Source: Streptomyces bambusae
GTDB taxonomy: Bacteria; Actinomycetota; Actinomycetes; Streptomycetales; Streptomycetaceae
DNA: 64,000 bases
Assembly (NCBI RefSeq): GCF_020532645.1
Contig: NZ_JAJAUZ010000021.1
Span: 1-64,000, forward strand
Direction: 5' to 3'
The notes under the pieces: model-generated
Told to the model about the DNA's origin: nothing
Database searches by the model: none
The model's input: only the letters and a program-made list of their open reading frames with translations
Made by a program: the position numbers and the translations under genes
Part shown: positions 23,070-32,023 of the stretch, one piece after another
Numbering within the stretch: position 1 is the first letter of the stretch
Layout of the letters: every line of letters begins with the position of its first letter

Positions 23070-25733
23070 TCACCGGTGCTGATCGCGCAGGCGCCGCGCC
23101 TCCGCAGTCCGCCCCAGGGCCTCGTACACGGCGGCGAGTTCGGCGCGGGCCCGCACGGTGTCCGGGTCGTCCGGGCCCAGGTCCCGCTCCCATGCCCGCA
23201 GTACGTCCTCGCCGAGCGCGCGCGCTTCGCGGAACCGGCCGACGCGCCGGTAGGCGGTGACGAGTGCGACGCGGGCGCGGCGGGTGTCGGGATGGTCCGG
23301 GCCGAGGAGCCGCTCCCGGCCGACCAGGACCCGCTCGCGGAGCTCCACCGCCTCTTGGTACCGCCCCATGTCCCCCAAGGTGGAACCCAGGTTGGCGTAG
23401 GAGATCAGCGTGTGCGGGTGGTCCGGGCCGAGCACGCGTTCCCGGTCCGCAACCACCGCCTGACCCAGGGCCAGTGCCTGCTCGTACCGGCCCAGGATGG
23501 CGTACGTGGCGGCCAGGTTCGACCGGGCGCCCAACGTGGCGGGGTGGTCCCGGCCGAGGAGGCGTTCGCGGTCCGCGAGCACCTGCTCGTCCAGTTCGAC
23601 GGCCTCCTCGTACCGGCCCAGTAGGGCGTACACCACCGCGAGGTCCGCCCGGGCGCGGAGGGTGTCCGGGTGCTCGGGGCCGAGGATCCGCTCCCGGTCT
23701 GCGACGACGCCCTCCGCCAGCGCGCGCCCCTCCTCGTTCCGGCCGAGGTCGGCATAGGTGTGGGCGAGATCGGCGCGGGCGGCGACGACCTGGGGGTGGT
23801 CCGCGCCGAGCACCTGTTCCCCGGATGCGACGGCCTGCTCCTGCAGGGCCACCGCCTGTTCGTGGTGCCCGAGTTCGCGGAGGGTGACGGCGAGGCTGGT
23901 ATGGGTGAGCAGGACGTCGGGGTGGCCGGGGCCGAGGAGGCGGAGCCGGTCTTCCAGGACGCGTTCCGTGAGGGCGCGGGCCTCGTGGTGGCGGCCCAGG
24001 TGGCTGTAGGTGTTGGCGAGGTTGCTGCGGGCCCGGAGGGTGTCGGGGTGGTCGGGGCCGAGGAGCCGTTCACTTTCGGACAGCACCTGCTCGTGGAGGT
24101 CGAGGGCCTGGTCGTGGCGGCCCATGGTGTCGAGGCAGGCGGCGAGGTTCGCGCGGGCCGTCACGGTGTCGGGGTGGTCCGGGCCGAGTTCGCGGGCGGC
24201 ACGCTCGGCCAGTTCCCGCCACGCGGCCAGGGCCTCGGCGCCCAGACCGCCGTCGAGCAGGCTCGTACCGGCACGGAACAGCAGCCGGCGGCCGTGCCCG
24301 CGCCCGTGCCACAGGAGGTGTCCCGCATGCGCGTGGAGGGCGTCGGTGGCGGCGCGCAGGACCGCCGCGAGGGCGCTCTGCGGTTGGTCGAAATCCGGCC
24401 ACAGCTCCATGAGGGCGTCGGCGGTGACGTCGACGAGCCGTTCGGTGAGCGGGGCGGGCGTGGACTCCCGCACGGCACGCGCGACGAGCAGGTGGATGCG
24501 CACCTCGCGGTGGGGCGTACGGGCGTCGTACGTGAGGAGGTTGAAGCGGTGCAGCACGCGCAGTGCGGAGCGGGCGTCCATTGGGGTGACGGGGCCGGGA
24601 CCGCCGTCGCTGCGCAGGCGCGCGAGGTGCTCCAGCAGCGGTGCCGTCCGCCAGAGGTCGGCCGGCTGGCCCGAGGCGTCCAGGAGGGCCACGACCTGCA
24701 GGATCGGGCGGGCGAGGCCGGCCGTGGCGGCGTCGGCGGCGCGGAGGGACAGCAGCAGCGCGCCGGCCACGGGCCGGCCGTAGCCCTCGGCGTCCGCCGC
24801 CGGGGGGAGGAGCCGGTCGATGGTCACGTAGCGGTCGGCGAGCCGGTGCAGGTACTCGCCGGCCGGCAGGTCTTCGTTGATCATGTACGCGGCGGCGTGC
24901 CCGAGGGCCAGCGGCAAGTACCCCAGTGCGTCGGCGAGTTCGGCCGCCCGGTCTTCGAGGAGATGACCGCTGCCCGCCCCCGTCAGCCGGCTCTCCAGGA
25001 AGCCGACGGCCTCGGACGGAGTGAACAGCCCCACGTCCACGAGGGTGCGGCCGCCGGCGGTGAGCCGGGCGTCGTGCCGCCGGGTCGTGGCGAGGACCTG
25101 CCCGTGCGGGCCGGACGGCCACCAGGAATCGAGCGCCGCGGGGTCGACGACGTCGTCGAGGACGACGAGCCAGCTCCGCGAGGTCGTCGCCGCCCAGTCG
25201 AGGAAGGCCCGCGCATCGGCCTCGGCGCCGGCGCCCGTCCGGTCCGCTCCGGGCGCCCGGACCCGGCGGGCGGCCTCGGCGTAGGTCGCGATGACCTGCC
25301 GGACCTCGGTGGCCTGGACCCAGACGACGAGGTCGGTGCGCGCGGCCAGTGCCTCCTGGGCGTAGGCGGCGGCGAGTTGGGTCTTCCCCATGCCGCCCGC
25401 TCCGGAGAGCACCTGGACGACCCCGGGTGCGGGGCGTACGGCCCGTCGGCTCGATCCCTGGTACGCGGCGGCCAGCAGGGGCACGTTGCCGACGCGCAGT
25501 GGCCATTCGACGGGGGCGGGGTGGGTGTCGTGGATCCCCACGGCCATGATGGACGTGTTGTGGCCGGTGACCGACCCGGTGTTCGCCGTCTGCCACACAC
25601 GCGACGATGCGTGCACGTCACCACCGAAGCGCGGCCCGTCGCTGCCGCCGCCACTCGGCCCGTCGATGCGTCCCCCGGCCGATCCCAATGTGCCGCTCCT
25701 CGTCTCTGGCGCCCCGCGGTTGGTATGTGACAC
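23070..25733 (-). CDS. STAND ATPase (NB-ARC) with C-terminal TPR array
   Basis: 887 residues. N-terminal 70 residues are Gly/Ser/Asn-rich (TANTGSVTGHNTSIMAVGIHD). The NB-ARC domain has P-loop SGAGGMGKTQLA (110-121), Walker B LVVLDDVVDP, a sensor TTRRHDARL and the GLPLAL-like YLPLALGHAAAYM motif. About nine 42-residue TPRs of the RERLLGPDHPDTLRAR-NLA-TY type follow. STAND proteins are ATP-dependent signalling switches; TPRs are the probable sensing surface. No effector domain is recognised. GTG start. It follows a paralogue lacking TPRs (25813-27321), and the two share a 13-bp upstream element. Confidence 0.88.
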   Translation of the reverse strand: MSHTNRGAPETRSGTLGSAGGRIDGPSGGGSDGPRFGGDVHASSRVWQTANTGSVTGHNTSIMAVGIHDTHPAPVEWPLRVGNVPLLAAAYQGSSRRAVRPAPGVVQVLSGAGGMGKTQLAAAYAQEALAARTDLVVWVQATEVRQVIATYAEAARRVRAPGADRTGAGAEADARAFLDWAATTSRSWLVVLDDVVDPAALDSWWPSGPHGQVLATTRRHDARLTAGGRTLVDVGLFTPSEAVGFLESRLTGAGSGHLLEDRAAELADALGYLPLALGHAAAYMINEDLPAGEYLHRLADRYVTIDRLLPPAADAEGYGRPVAGALLLSLRAADAATAGLARPILQVVALLDASGQPADLWRTAPLLEHLARLRSDGGPGPVTPMDARSALRVLHRFNLLTYDARTPHREVRIHLLVARAVRESTPAPLTERLVDVTADALMELWPDFDQPQSALAAVLRAATDALHAHAGHLLWHGRGHGRRLLFRAGTSLLDGGLGAEALAAWRELAERAARELGPDHPDTVTARANLAACLDTMGRHDQALDLHEQVLSESERLLGPDHPDTLRARSNLANTYSHLGRHHEARALTERVLEDRLRLLGPGHPDVLLTHTSLAVTLRELGHHEQAVALQEQAVASGEQVLGADHPQVVAARADLAHTYADLGRNEEGRALAEGVVADRERILGPEHPDTLRARADLAVVYALLGRYEEAVELDEQVLADRERLLGRDHPATLGARSNLAATYAILGRYEQALALGQAVVADRERVLGPDHPHTLISYANLGSTLGDMGRYQEAVELRERVLVGRERLLGPDHPDTRRARVALVTAYRRVGRFREARALGEDVLRAWERDLGPDDPDTVRARAELAAVYEALGRTAEARRLRDQHR

Positions 25734-25738
25734 CCGGC

Positions 25739-25751
25739 TGTCCGAACCTAG
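25739..25751 (-). promoter_or_regulatory. Shared CTAGGTTCGGACA element, copy 1
   Basis: On the minus strand CTAGGTTCGGACA ends 6 bases before the GTG of the STAND-TPR gene. TAGGTT fits a -10 hexamer, which would give an almost leaderless message. The identical 13 bases occur upstream of the paralogous STAND gene at 27451-27463. Confidence 0.5.
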
Positions 25752-25812
25752 CGCGCGATCGGATCGGCCGTACGCCGAACGCGGTGATGGCGTCCCGGGG
25801 GCGGCAGGGGTG

Positions 25813-27321
25813 TCACGGGGCGGGCGGGACGTGCTGCCGCAGGGTGTCGGTGTTGGCGCGGAGCACGGCCGTGAGGTTCTGGTCCGGCTCGGCGTCGGGG
25901 CGGTCGTCGGCCGGGGCGAGGGCGGTGAGGGCGGCCGCGGCCACGGCGCTCAGTTCGGCGAGGAGGCCGGCGGGGGTGGCCTCGCGGGTGGCGCGGGCGG
26001 TCAGGGCGTGGATGCGGATCTCGCGGTGCGTGGAGCGGCTGTCGAAGGTGATCAGGTTGTAGCGGTGCAGGATGCGGAGGGCACTGCGGGCTTCGTCGGG
26101 GGTGACGGGGGTGACGGGGGTGATCGAGGTAACCGGAATGACCGCGGTGGCGGCGCCGGCCTCCCGGCCGGTATGCCGGTGCCTCCCGAGGAACTCCAGC
26201 AGGACGGGCGTCCGCCAGAGCGCGAGGGGATGGCCGGCCGCGTCCAGCAGCGCGACGATGCGCAGGACGGGGTCGGCGAGACCGGCGGGGCCGGCGGCGT
26301 TCGCCGCGGCCGTCGACAGCAGCAGGGCGGCGGCGACCCCGCGCCCGTACCCCTCGCTGTCCGCGTCGCTGGGCAGGGCCCGGTCCAGGGTCCCGGTACG
26401 GAGCAGGCCGAGGTACTCCTCGGCTCCGAGGTCCTCATTGATCATGTAGGTGGCGGCGTGCCCCAGGGCGAGGGGCAACCGGCCGAGCAGTTCGGCGAGT
26501 TCGGCCGCCCGGCCTTCGAGGAGGTGGGCACTGGCCTCGCCGGCGAGCCGGGTCTCGAGGAACGCGATGCATTCGTCCGACGCGTACAGCTCGACGGTGA
26601 CGCGGACCCGCCCGCCGCCGGAGAACCGGGCGTCCTGGCTGCGGCTGGTCGCCAGGACCCGTCCGCCTGAGCCCGTCGGCCACCAGGGGGCCATGGCCTC
26701 GGGGTCGCCGACGTTGTCGAGGACGACCAGCCAGCTGCGGTCGGTGGTCGCCGTCCAGCCCAGGAAGGCCTCGGCGTCCGCCTCCGGGTCGGTCCCCGTC
26801 GTACCGGCGGCGCCGACGAGGCGGGCTGCCTGCGCGTACGAGGCGATGACCTGGCCGGCTTCGGCGGCCGGTACCCACAGCACCAGGTCGACGGCGTCGG
26901 CGACGGCTTCGTTGGCGTAGACGGCGGCCAGCTGGGACTTGCCTACTCCGGCGCCGCCCGACAGGACGTGGGTACGGGTGGCGGGTGCGGCGGCGTCGGG
27001 AGGCGCCGCGTCGATGGCGGCGCGTAACCGGGGGCGGGGCTGGAACGCGGAGGCGGGCAACGGGATCGCGCCGAGGCGCAGGGGCCAGACGACGGACGGC
27101 TGGTCGGCCGGCGCCGGCGGGTGGATGTGGACTGCGTCGATCTTGTACTGGTCACCTTTGTACTGGTCGCCGGTGACGTTGTCCCCGTTGAGCGTGGTCT
27201 TGTTGTTGTCGCCGGTGGTGGTGAGTCCGGCTGCGCCGGCGGAGACGGCCCGGTTTCCGGGGAGGGCGGTCGCGCCGTCCTGCTTGGTCTGACGCCGGAA
27301 CGCGTCGCCGAGCGTGCTCAC
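25813..27321 (-). CDS. STAND ATPase (NB-ARC) paralogue lacking TPRs
   Basis: 502 residues. Clear paralogue of the downstream gene: P-loop SGGAGVGKSQLAAVYANEA (121-139), LVVLDNVGDPEAMAPWW, ATSRSQDARF, RLPLALGHAATYMINEDL, and a winged-helix-like region to about residue 470. The TPR array of the neighbour is missing; the protein ends at HVPPAP. The N terminus has GDNNKTTLNGDNVTGDQYKG, the Gly-Asp-Asn motif found before NB-ARC in several proteins here. Either a truncated duplicate or a partner for hetero-assembly. Lies 79 bp upstream of the TPR paralogue, same strand. Confidence 0.82.
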   Translation of the reverse strand: MSTLGDAFRRQTKQDGATALPGNRAVSAGAAGLTTTGDNNKTTLNGDNVTGDQYKGDQYKIDAVHIHPPAPADQPSVVWPLRLGAIPLPASAFQPRPRLRAAIDAAPPDAAAPATRTHVLSGGAGVGKSQLAAVYANEAVADAVDLVLWVPAAEAGQVIASYAQAARLVGAAGTTGTDPEADAEAFLGWTATTDRSWLVVLDNVGDPEAMAPWWPTGSGGRVLATSRSQDARFSGGGRVRVTVELYASDECIAFLETRLAGEASAHLLEGRAAELAELLGRLPLALGHAATYMINEDLGAEEYLGLLRTGTLDRALPSDADSEGYGRGVAAALLLSTAAANAAGPAGLADPVLRIVALLDAAGHPLALWRTPVLLEFLGRHRHTGREAGAATAVIPVTSITPVTPVTPDEARSALRILHRYNLITFDSRSTHREIRIHALTARATREATPAGLLAELSAVAAAALTALAPADDRPDAEPDQNLTAVLRANTDTLRQHVPPAP

Positions 27322-27450
27322 CGGGCTGCGCGGGCCGGCGGCGCGGTGCGTGACCGTGCTGTCCGACTGGCCACGCCACCCCTTCTGGTCACCGCGGTTC
27401 CGGTACGCCGCGCAGGCGGCCGGGTTGCCTGCCCCGAACGCGGCCGATCG

Positions 27451-27463
27451 TGTCCGAACCTAG
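27451..27463 (-). promoter_or_regulatory. Shared CTAGGTTCGGACA element, copy 2
   Basis: Second exact copy of the 13-mer, about 130 bp upstream of the start of the TPR-less STAND gene. Read on the minus strand it offers the same TAGGTT -10-like hexamer, implying common promoter recognition of the two paralogues. Confidence 0.5.
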
Positions 27464-27526
27464 AGGGCGCACGGCCGGCCCGCCGCCGGAACCGGGAATT
27501 TCGTACGGGATGGCATGCTGGCCGGC

Positions 27527-28300
27527 ATGGCAGAGCTCAATGGGGAACCGGTCGGCACGGCGCAGCTGCAGAGTCTGGCGCTGACCAACTACGGGCACTT
27601 CACGACCATGCGTGTGGACGACGGCCGGGTCCGCGGGCTGTCCCTGCACATGGACCGGCTCCGGCGGGACTGCCGGACGCTGTTCGGGGTGGACCTGGAC
27701 ACCGGGCGGGTGCGCGAACTGGCCCGGCGGGCCGTCCCCGTGGCTGGTTCGACCACGATCCGCATCACGGTCTACGACCCGCACCTCGACCTCGGTCACC
27801 CGGCCGCGGCGCAGGACCCGCAGGTGCTGGTCACGTCCCGGCCGGCCGGTGCGCTGCCCGTGCCCCCGCTGCGCGTGCGGTCGGTGCCGTACGTGCGGGA
27901 CGTACCGGCCGTGAAGAGCGTCGGCCTCTTCGGCGGCCTGCACCACCGCCGCCAGGCCCAGCTGCACGGCTACGACGACGCCCTGTTCACCGACCCGGAC
28001 CGGGCGGTCTCGGAGGGCGCCACCTGGAACATCGGCTTCTACGACGGCACCCGCATCATCTGGCCGGACTCCCCCTGCCTCCCCGGCGTGACGATGGCCC
28101 TCCTCCGGTCCGCGCTCCCCCACGCCTCCCGGCCCGTCCCCCTCTCCGCCCTCCCTGACATGCAGGCCGCCTTCGCCACGAACGCCGCGGTGGGCGTCCG
28201 CCCGATCACCACGATCGACACCGCCGCCTTCCCGTCCTCGCACCCGGTCGTCGAGACCTTGCAGACGGCGTACGGGGAGATCGCGGGCGAGGTGCTCTGA
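27527..28300 (+). CDS. Class IV aminotransferase (BCAT/ADC-lyase fold)
   Basis: 257 residues, PLP enzyme. The fold-type IV signature is present: PLP lysine in VPAVKSVGLFGGLHHRRQAQLHGYDDALF, then VSEGATWNIGFYDG (the E-G/A-x-x-x-N-I/V motif that holds PLP phosphate and pyridine) and PCLPGVTMALL. It could be a D- or branched-chain amino acid aminotransferase or aminodeoxychorismate lyase; the shape (E-L-N-G start, 257 aa) favours a stand-alone streptomycete aminotransferase of unknown substrate. ATG chosen at 27527; a weak upstream ATG adds 4 residues. Confidence 0.82.
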   Translation: MAELNGEPVGTAQLQSLALTNYGHFTTMRVDDGRVRGLSLHMDRLRRDCRTLFGVDLDTGRVRELARRAVPVAGSTTIRITVYDPHLDLGHPAAAQDPQVLVTSRPAGALPVPPLRVRSVPYVRDVPAVKSVGLFGGLHHRRQAQLHGYDDALFTDPDRAVSEGATWNIGFYDGTRIIWPDSPCLPGVTMALLRSALPHASRPVPLSALPDMQAAFATNAAVGVRPITTIDTAAFPSSHPVVETLQTAYGEIAGEVL

Positions 28301-28330
28301 CTGCTCCGGTGCGGAGGTCGGCGCCGGCAC

Positions 28331-28375
28331 CCGGGTGGCCGGGATCCGGGTGGCCGGGATCCGGGTGGCCGGGAT
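28331..28375. repeat. Three 15-bp tandem repeats
   Basis: CCGGGTGGCCGGGAT occurs three times without a mismatch (28331-28375), 30 bp after the aminotransferase stop and 85 bp before the small ORF of the ABC operon. Each unit contains GGATCC-forming and GGCC-rich palindromic pieces. No promoter elements are obvious in it. Confidence 0.85.
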
Positions 28376-28461
28376 CCGCAAGCCTGCGTCGGGGGGACCG
28401 TGACCTGTTCGAGCGAGTTTGGATGCCTGTCGGGCCGGTGTGACAAGCCCAGCGGGGCGGG

Positions 28462-28626
28462 ATGGAACTTCTGTTCGCCAATCGGTCTCGATTCGGGCGT
28501 TACCCGGCCGATCGGGAGGCGTTCTTGGAGCACCAGTACCAGTCGTGCGCCCGTCCGGAGGAATTGATGGATCAGGCCGTAGCAGCCGCCTTATTCGAAC
28601 AGGTCCGAGTTCGGAGGGGCGTATGA
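28462..28626 (+). CDS. Small ORF with TTA codon, coupled to the ABC exporter
   Basis: 54 residues if started at ATG 28462 (MELLFANRSRFGRYPADR...), or only MDQAVAAALFEQVRVRRGV (19 residues) from ATG 28567, which has a perfect GGAGGA ribosome site. Its TGA overlaps the ATG of the ABC gene (ATGA). It contains a TTA leucine codon (28591-28593), the bldA tRNA target in streptomycetes, so translation of the exporter could depend on bldA. Third-position GC is lower than in neighbours, so it may be a leader peptide rather than a structural gene. An exported peptide substrate is the other option. Real translation is plausible, not shown. Confidence 0.4.
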   Translation: MELLFANRSRFGRYPADREAFLEHQYQSCARPEELMDQAVAAALFEQVRVRRGV

Positions 28627-30635
28627 CCAGCAAGGGGCCGGGGCGCCCGGCCGGTGACGCGGGGGTGTCGGAGTCCGAGCGGCTGCTGTTCGGCGGGGAG
28701 CTCGCCTACGACATCGGCTGGGAGCGGCACGAGGGCGCCTGGCTGAAGCTCGGGCTGTGGGCGATGGGCCGGGAGCTGCCGCGGCTGGTGGGGACCGGCG
28801 TACGGCTGGCGCACCTGGCCGACGCCCGGGCCCTGCGCGTGGTCCTGGCGTCCGAGGCCGGACGCGGCATCGCCCAGGCGATCGGCCTGGTCGCCGTCAA
28901 CAGCGTGCTCGGCCACCTCCTCGCGGGCGGCAGCACCAACGAGCGCCTCGTCCAGGCCGTGCCCGCCCTCGTGGTCGTGGCCGTCACCGCGTTCGCGGGG
29001 TCCCTGCTGCGCTCGGCGTCGACGGCGGCCACCGGTGCCCTGGAGCCGAAGGTGCAGCGGGTGGCGACCGAGCAGTACCTGGGGCTGGTCCACCGTACGG
29101 AGCTGGCTGCGATCGAGGACGACGAGTTCCACCGGCTCCTCGACGCGGCCCGGTACGGCGCGGACTCCGCCCGGCGCATGATCCCCTACTGCACCAACAC
29201 CCTCAACGCCGCGGTGTCGTTGACCGCCGCGGGCGGTGTGCTGACCGTCCTGCACCCGGCCCTGCTGCCGCTGCTCGCCCTGATGACCCTGCCGAGCGCG
29301 TGGAGTTCGCTGATGATCTCCCGCCAGCGGTACATCTCCTTCCACGCCTTCGTGCAGCACGCCCGGGCCGGGCACCTGCTGGGGCAGCTGCTCACCCAGA
29401 AGGAGGCGGCGGCTGAGGTACGGGTCCACGGCGTCGGCCCGTTCCTGCTGGGCCACTTCCGGACCATGGCCGAGACCAGCGAACGCGAACAGACCCGGCT
29501 GGCCCGCCGGGCCGCACGCATCGGGCTCGTCGCGGACGGCGCCGGCGGCCTCGCCACCCTCCTCACGTACGGCGCGCTCGGGCTGCTCCTGTGGGGCGGC
29601 GCCATGGACCTCGCCGTCGCGGGTACGGCCGTCCTCGCCATCCGGAGCGGCGCCGCCAGCCTGGACACGCTCGTGCTGCAGATCACCGAACTGCACCAGG
29701 AGTCCCTGTTCGTCGCCGACTTCGAGCGGCTGTGCCGGGAGGCCGAGGCGCGCGCCATCCCCACCGGCGGGCGGCCGCTGCCCGAGCGGCTCGCGGAGGT
29801 CCGCTTCGAGAAGGTCACCTTCACCTACCCCGGCAGCAGCGGCACGACGCCGGAGCCGACCCTGCGCGAGGTCAGCCTGTCGTTCCCCACGGGCAAGATC
29901 ATCGCACTGGTGGGTGAGAACGGCGCCGGGAAGTCCACCCTGGTCAAGCTGCTCGCCGGCCTGTACCTGCCCGACGACGGCAGCGGCACGATCTGGTGGG
30001 ACGACGTGGACGCCCGCACCGCCGACCGCGACCAGGTCTTCGGCCGGGTCGCGCTGATGTCGCAGGACTTCTACCACTGGCCTTTCACCTTCCGGGTGAA
30101 CGTCGGCATCGGCCGGCCCGGCCGGCCCATCGACGACCGGGCGGTCGGGGACGCCGCCGGATTCTCCGGAGCCGACCGGGTCCTCGCGGAGCTGCCGCGC
30201 GGTCTCGGCACCCTGCTGGCCCGCGGCTACCGCGGCGGCCACCAGATCTCCGGCGGCCAGTGGCAGCGCATCGGGATCGCGCGGGCCAAGTACCGGCAGG
30301 CCGAGATCCTGATCGTGGACGAGCCCACCAGCGCCCTGGACGCGGTCGCCGAGCAGCGGGTCTTCGACCGGATCAGGGCCCTGGCCGCCACCAGCGGCCA
30401 GACGATCGTCCTCATCACCCACCGCCTGCACTCCGTACGCCACGCCGACCTCATCCACGTCCTCAAGGACGGCCGGGTCGCCGAGTCGGGGAACTTCGAG
30501 GAGCTGATGGACACGGCGACCGGCACCGGCGACTTCCGCGAGGCCTACCTGGTCCAGGCGGCCGCCTTCGACGCCGCGATCCCGGCCCAGCAGGCCGGCG
30601 ACCACGACACCGCACGCGCCGAGGACCCCGCATGA
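28623..30635 (+). CDS. ABC exporter (fused membrane and ATPase domains)
   Basis: 670 residues. Six membrane helices spread over about residues 40-350, without a C39 peptidase domain, then an ATPase: Walker A ALVGENGAGKSTLVKLL, Q loop MSQDF, signature QISGGQWQRIGIARA, Walker B ILIVDEPTSALD, H loop ITHRL. Same layout as peptide and lipid exporters of the HlyB/LanT-without-protease type. GGAGGGG ribosome site. Overlaps the small ORF upstream and the Nudix-APH gene downstream by ATGA, so the set is co-translated. Substrate unknown. Confidence 0.88.
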   Translation: MTSKGPGRPAGDAGVSESERLLFGGELAYDIGWERHEGAWLKLGLWAMGRELPRLVGTGVRLAHLADARALRVVLASEAGRGIAQAIGLVAVNSVLGHLLAGGSTNERLVQAVPALVVVAVTAFAGSLLRSASTAATGALEPKVQRVATEQYLGLVHRTELAAIEDDEFHRLLDAARYGADSARRMIPYCTNTLNAAVSLTAAGGVLTVLHPALLPLLALMTLPSAWSSLMISRQRYISFHAFVQHARAGHLLGQLLTQKEAAAEVRVHGVGPFLLGHFRTMAETSEREQTRLARRAARIGLVADGAGGLATLLTYGALGLLLWGGAMDLAVAGTAVLAIRSGAASLDTLVLQITELHQESLFVADFERLCREAEARAIPTGGRPLPERLAEVRFEKVTFTYPGSSGTTPEPTLREVSLSFPTGKIIALVGENGAGKSTLVKLLAGLYLPDDGSGTIWWDDVDARTADRDQVFGRVALMSQDFYHWPFTFRVNVGIGRPGRPIDDRAVGDAAGFSGADRVLAELPRGLGTLLARGYRGGHQISGGQWQRIGIARAKYRQAEILIVDEPTSALDAVAEQRVFDRIRALAATSGQTIVLITHRLHSVRHADLIHVLKDGRVAESGNFEELMDTATGTGDFREAYLVQAAAFDAAIPAQQAGDHDTARAEDPA

Positions 30636-32011
30636 CCCGGCACACGGTCCCCGTCGACGTGCACCTCGTGCTGCGGCGCAACGGCGCCGGCGGGCCGGAG
30701 GTGTTGCTGTCGCGGCGGGCCGGGGCGGTGTACGCGACGGGGATGTGGCATCTTCCGTCCGGGCATCTGGAGGCCGGCGAGGACATGGCCGTGGCCGTGG
30801 TCCGGGAGGCGCGCGAGGAGACCGGGGTGCTGATCGAGGCGGCGGACGTGACCGCCGCCGTCACCGTCCACCACCACCCGCCCACCGGGGGCCGCTCGCG
30901 GTTCGGCGTCTTCTTCGAGGTGCGCCGGTGGTCGGGCCGGCCCCGGATCATGGAGCCGGACCGCTGCGACGGGATGGGCTGGTACCCGCTGGACGCCCTG
31001 CCCGGGCCGATGGTGGCGTACTGCCGGGCCGGTCTGGACGCCTACCGCGCCGGGCTGCCGGCCGCCGTCCACTTCCAGCGGCCGGGGGACGCGGTCGAGT
31101 ACGTCCCGGGCGCGCCCGACCGCACCCGGCTGCTGTCCGGGCCGCCGGCCAACGGCGGGGCGGAACTCCCTCACGGGCTGGTGGAGTTCGCCGAGCAGGC
31201 GGTCGGCCGGATCGCGCGGGCGACGGAGGTGTCCTGGGTGCGCACCGGCAGCCGGGTGTGGCGGCTCACCGGGGCCGACGGCGGCACCTGGTACCTGAAG
31301 CGGCACCGCGGGGCGAAGTTCCACGACCGCGAAGTGGCCGCGTACCGCTCCTGGGTGCCGGCGCTCGGGTCCCGCGCGCCCCGGCTCGTCGCGGCCGACA
31401 CCGCGGCGCGGGCCGTCGTCGTCAGCGCACTGGCCGGACGTGCGCTGCACGGCGCGGTGCTGAGCGCCGCCGAGGAAGCCCGCGTCCAGCACGGCCTGGG
31501 CGGTCTCGTACGCGCCCTCCACCGCAGCGCGCCCGAGCAGCGGCCGACCGGTTCCGCGACGGCCGCGGACAAGGTGGGGCGGCACCTGGAGAGGGCCCGG
31601 CCGTACCTGGCCGACGGCGACGAGGACCTGGTCCGCGCCCTGGCCGGCTGCTACGCGGACCTGCCGGAGCCCGTGCTCGTGCCCACGCACGGCGACCTCC
31701 AGTACCGCAACGTCCTGCTCGCCGACGACGGCCGGCCGCAGCTGATCGACTTCGAGCGGTCCGAGTACGGGACGGTGACCCGGGACCTGGCACGGCTGAG
31801 CGACACGTGGACCGGCCGTCCGGAGCTGCGCGCCGCGTTCTTCGAGGGCTACGGCAGACCGCTCGCGCCCGTCGAGGAGGTCCGCCTGGACTGCGAGGCC
31901 GCGTTCGACGCCGTCTCCGGCATCGCGTACGGCACGAGCCACGACGATCCCGAAGTGACCGAGCGCGGCCGCCGAACCCTGCGCCGGCTGCACGCCGCAC
32001 GGCGCCCGTAG
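30632..32011 (+). CDS. Nudix hydrolase-aminoglycoside phosphotransferase-like fusion
   Basis: 459 residues, two enzymes in one chain. Residues 1-145: Nudix fold with the Nudix box GHLEAGEDMAVAVVREAREETGV complete (G-x5-E-x7-R-E-x2-E-E-x-G). Residues about 175-459: APH/choline kinase fold with KRHRGAKFHDREVAAYR (Lys and Glu of the ATP site), THGDLQYRNVLL (catalytic HGDxxxxN) and LIDFERSEYG (metal-binding DFE). The first domain should clear a nucleoside diphosphate-linked compound, the second phosphorylates a hydroxyl group on a small molecule. The fusion implies consecutive steps on one substrate. Start ATG overlaps the ABC stop codon. Confidence 0.85.
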   Translation: MTRHTVPVDVHLVLRRNGAGGPEVLLSRRAGAVYATGMWHLPSGHLEAGEDMAVAVVREAREETGVLIEAADVTAAVTVHHHPPTGGRSRFGVFFEVRRWSGRPRIMEPDRCDGMGWYPLDALPGPMVAYCRAGLDAYRAGLPAAVHFQRPGDAVEYVPGAPDRTRLLSGPPANGGAELPHGLVEFAEQAVGRIARATEVSWVRTGSRVWRLTGADGGTWYLKRHRGAKFHDREVAAYRSWVPALGSRAPRLVAADTAARAVVVSALAGRALHGAVLSAAEEARVQHGLGGLVRALHRSAPEQRPTGSATAADKVGRHLERARPYLADGDEDLVRALAGCYADLPEPVLVPTHGDLQYRNVLLADDGRPQLIDFERSEYGTVTRDLARLSDTWTGRPELRAAFFEGYGRPLAPVEEVRLDCEAAFDAVSGIAYGTSHDDPEVTERGRRTLRRLHAARRP

Positions 32012-32023
32012 AAGGGAAACACC

